Source of the DNA: Prevotellamassilia sp.
Lineage (GTDB): Bacteria; Bacteroidota; Bacteroidia; Bacteroidales; Bacteroidaceae
Assembly: GCA_018383375.1 (NCBI GenBank)
Contig: JAHAWW010000327.1
Span: forward strand, 1-6,369
Reading direction: 5' to 3'
DNA length: 6,369 bases
In this document: piece after piece, positions 5,792-6,369 of the stretch
Position numbering within the stretch: position 1 is the stretch's first letter
Layout of the letters: each line of letters opens with the position of its first letter
Notes under the pieces: generated by a model
Database searches by the model: none
Told to the model about the DNA's origin: nothing
Seen by the model: the letters and a program-made list of their open reading frames with translations, nothing else
Position numbers and translations under genes: made by a program

Positions 5792-6219
5792 TGTCCCCTA
5801 AGCCATTGCACCGTTTGTGCCGATGTGTGATGTGGACAGTCCTTGCCGCGCTCTTTGTGAGTTGCGGTAGTTCACACAAAGTTCAAGCCGGCTATCGTCC
5901 CGACAGTCTCACGAACCAGACGGTTGAGGCCATTTTCGACCGCTACGTCCAGGGTGACTATAAAGGTTATGTAGACGCTATGGCCTCGCTTGACGACAAA
6001 CCAGAGGACTATAAAAGCCAAATGGTCTTGGTCTATAAGCAACACGCTGCCGAACATCAAGGCGACGACTGCCTGAAAGACTTCAAAGTGACACGCATCG
6101 AGACGTCTGAAGACGGCAACGCCGCTCAAGCCTTTCTCGAGGCCATCTATGCCAACGGCGAGCACGAAGAAATTATGCTCTCGTTTGTGCACGACGGCAA
6201 GGCTTGGCGCCTGAGATAA
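5791..6219 (+). CDS. Small lipoprotein, probably of the DUF4878/NTF2-like type
   Basis: The 142-residue protein begins with basic residues (KPLHRLCR), a hydrophobic segment (about residues 13-23) and a lipobox-like FVSC with Cys25 as the likely lipidated residue, followed by GSS. There is no acidic surface-export signal just after Cys25, so it may face the periplasm. The mature part of about 118 residues has a predicted helix (VEAIFDRYVQGDYKGYVDAM) and ends in alternating strands (AQAFLEAIYANGEHEEIMLSFVHDGKAWRL), resembling DUF4878-type cystatin/NTF2-like lipoproteins; this family match is from memory of the pattern and uncertain. The ATG shares its A with the der stop codon (TGATG), suggesting translational coupling; a GTG one codon earlier is an alternative start. 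Its role is unknown. nqrA starts 25 bases after its stop with no terminator between. Confidence 0.85.
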   Translation: MSPKPLHRLCRCVMWTVLAALFVSCGSSHKVQAGYRPDSLTNQTVEAIFDRYVQGDYKGYVDAMASLDDKPEDYKSQMVLVYKQHAAEHQGDDCLKDFKVTRIETSEDGNAAQAFLEAIYANGEHEEIMLSFVHDGKAWRLR

Positions 6220-6244
6220 GCCAAACAAGAAATAATAACCCTAT

Positions 6245-6369
6245 ATGGAACGATTGTACAAAATCAAGAAAGGACTCGACCTTAACCTCAAAGGTAAGGC
6301 CGTCCTCGAGTTACAACCGCTGAAAACATCGGCCGAATATGCTATCGTGCCCGACGATTTTCACGGAAT
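6245..6369 (+). CDS. nqrA: Na+-translocating NADH:quinone reductase subunit A, N-terminal part (cut by window end)
   Basis: The first 41 codons are present and the frame is open to the window edge. The start MERLYKIKKGLDLNLKGKA and the following YAIVPDDFHG match the N-terminus of NqrA in Bacteroidales, where IKKGLDLxLxG and VPDDFxG are typical. NqrA is the cytoplasm-facing subunit of the NQR complex, which couples NADH oxidation by quinone to sodium export; nqrB-F would be expected beyond the window. No Shine-Dalgarno and no TAnnTTTG promoter are visible in the 25-base gap after the lipoprotein gene, so transcription may enter from upstream. Confidence 0.9.
   Translation, partial: MERLYKIKKGLDLNLKGKAVLELQPLKTSAEYAIVPDDFHG

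Overview
This 6.4-kb window looks like a chromosomal housekeeping segment from a member of the Bacteroidales, most likely Prevotella or a close relative. The evidence is the gene order (DUF177 protein, rpmF, fabH, era, der), protein sequences of Bacteroidales type, the absence of Shine-Dalgarno sequences in front of the genes, a Bacteroidetes-type promoter (TTTG ... TATCTTTG), and a short lipoprotein with a FVSCG lipobox. The genus is an inference from sequence character; no 16S or marker comparison was possible. All recognised genes lie on the + strand.

Layout. (1) 13-954: purC, SAICAR synthetase of purine synthesis, closed by a strong intrinsic terminator at 1003-1032. (2) 955-1471: a 517-base gap with no convincing gene. 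It holds the purC terminator, several inverted repeats including a nearly perfect 18-bp hairpin (1271-1315), and at its end a promoter whose -7 box lies only 8 bases before the next start codon. (3) 1472-2188: a DUF177/YceD-type protein and ribosomal protein L32 (rpmF), ended by a terminator at 2204-2256. (4) 2326-3330: fabH, the initiating ketoacyl-ACP synthase of fatty acid synthesis, with a hairpin in its leader and a terminator at 3362-3405. (5) 3538-5791: the two ribosome-assembly GTPases era and der, 55 bases apart. (6) 5791-6219: a small lipoprotein whose ATG shares one base with the der stop codon. (7) 6245-end: the first 41 codons of nqrA, start of a Na+-translocating NADH:quinone reductase operon that continues beyond the window.

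Together the genes link ribosome production (DUF177 protein, L32, Era, Der) with membrane lipid initiation (FabH), a grouping conserved in many bacteria; plsX, which sits between rpmF and fabH in many other phyla, is not in this cluster. Although the genes are collinear, three terminator-like hairpins divide them into separate units: purC; DUF177-rpmF; fabH; and era-der-lipoprotein, possibly running into nqrA.

I found no mobile element, CRISPR array, tRNA, rRNA, defence or biosynthetic system, and no clear new system. The least explained DNA is the structured gap before the DUF177 gene, followed by the hairpin-rich fabH-era gap.
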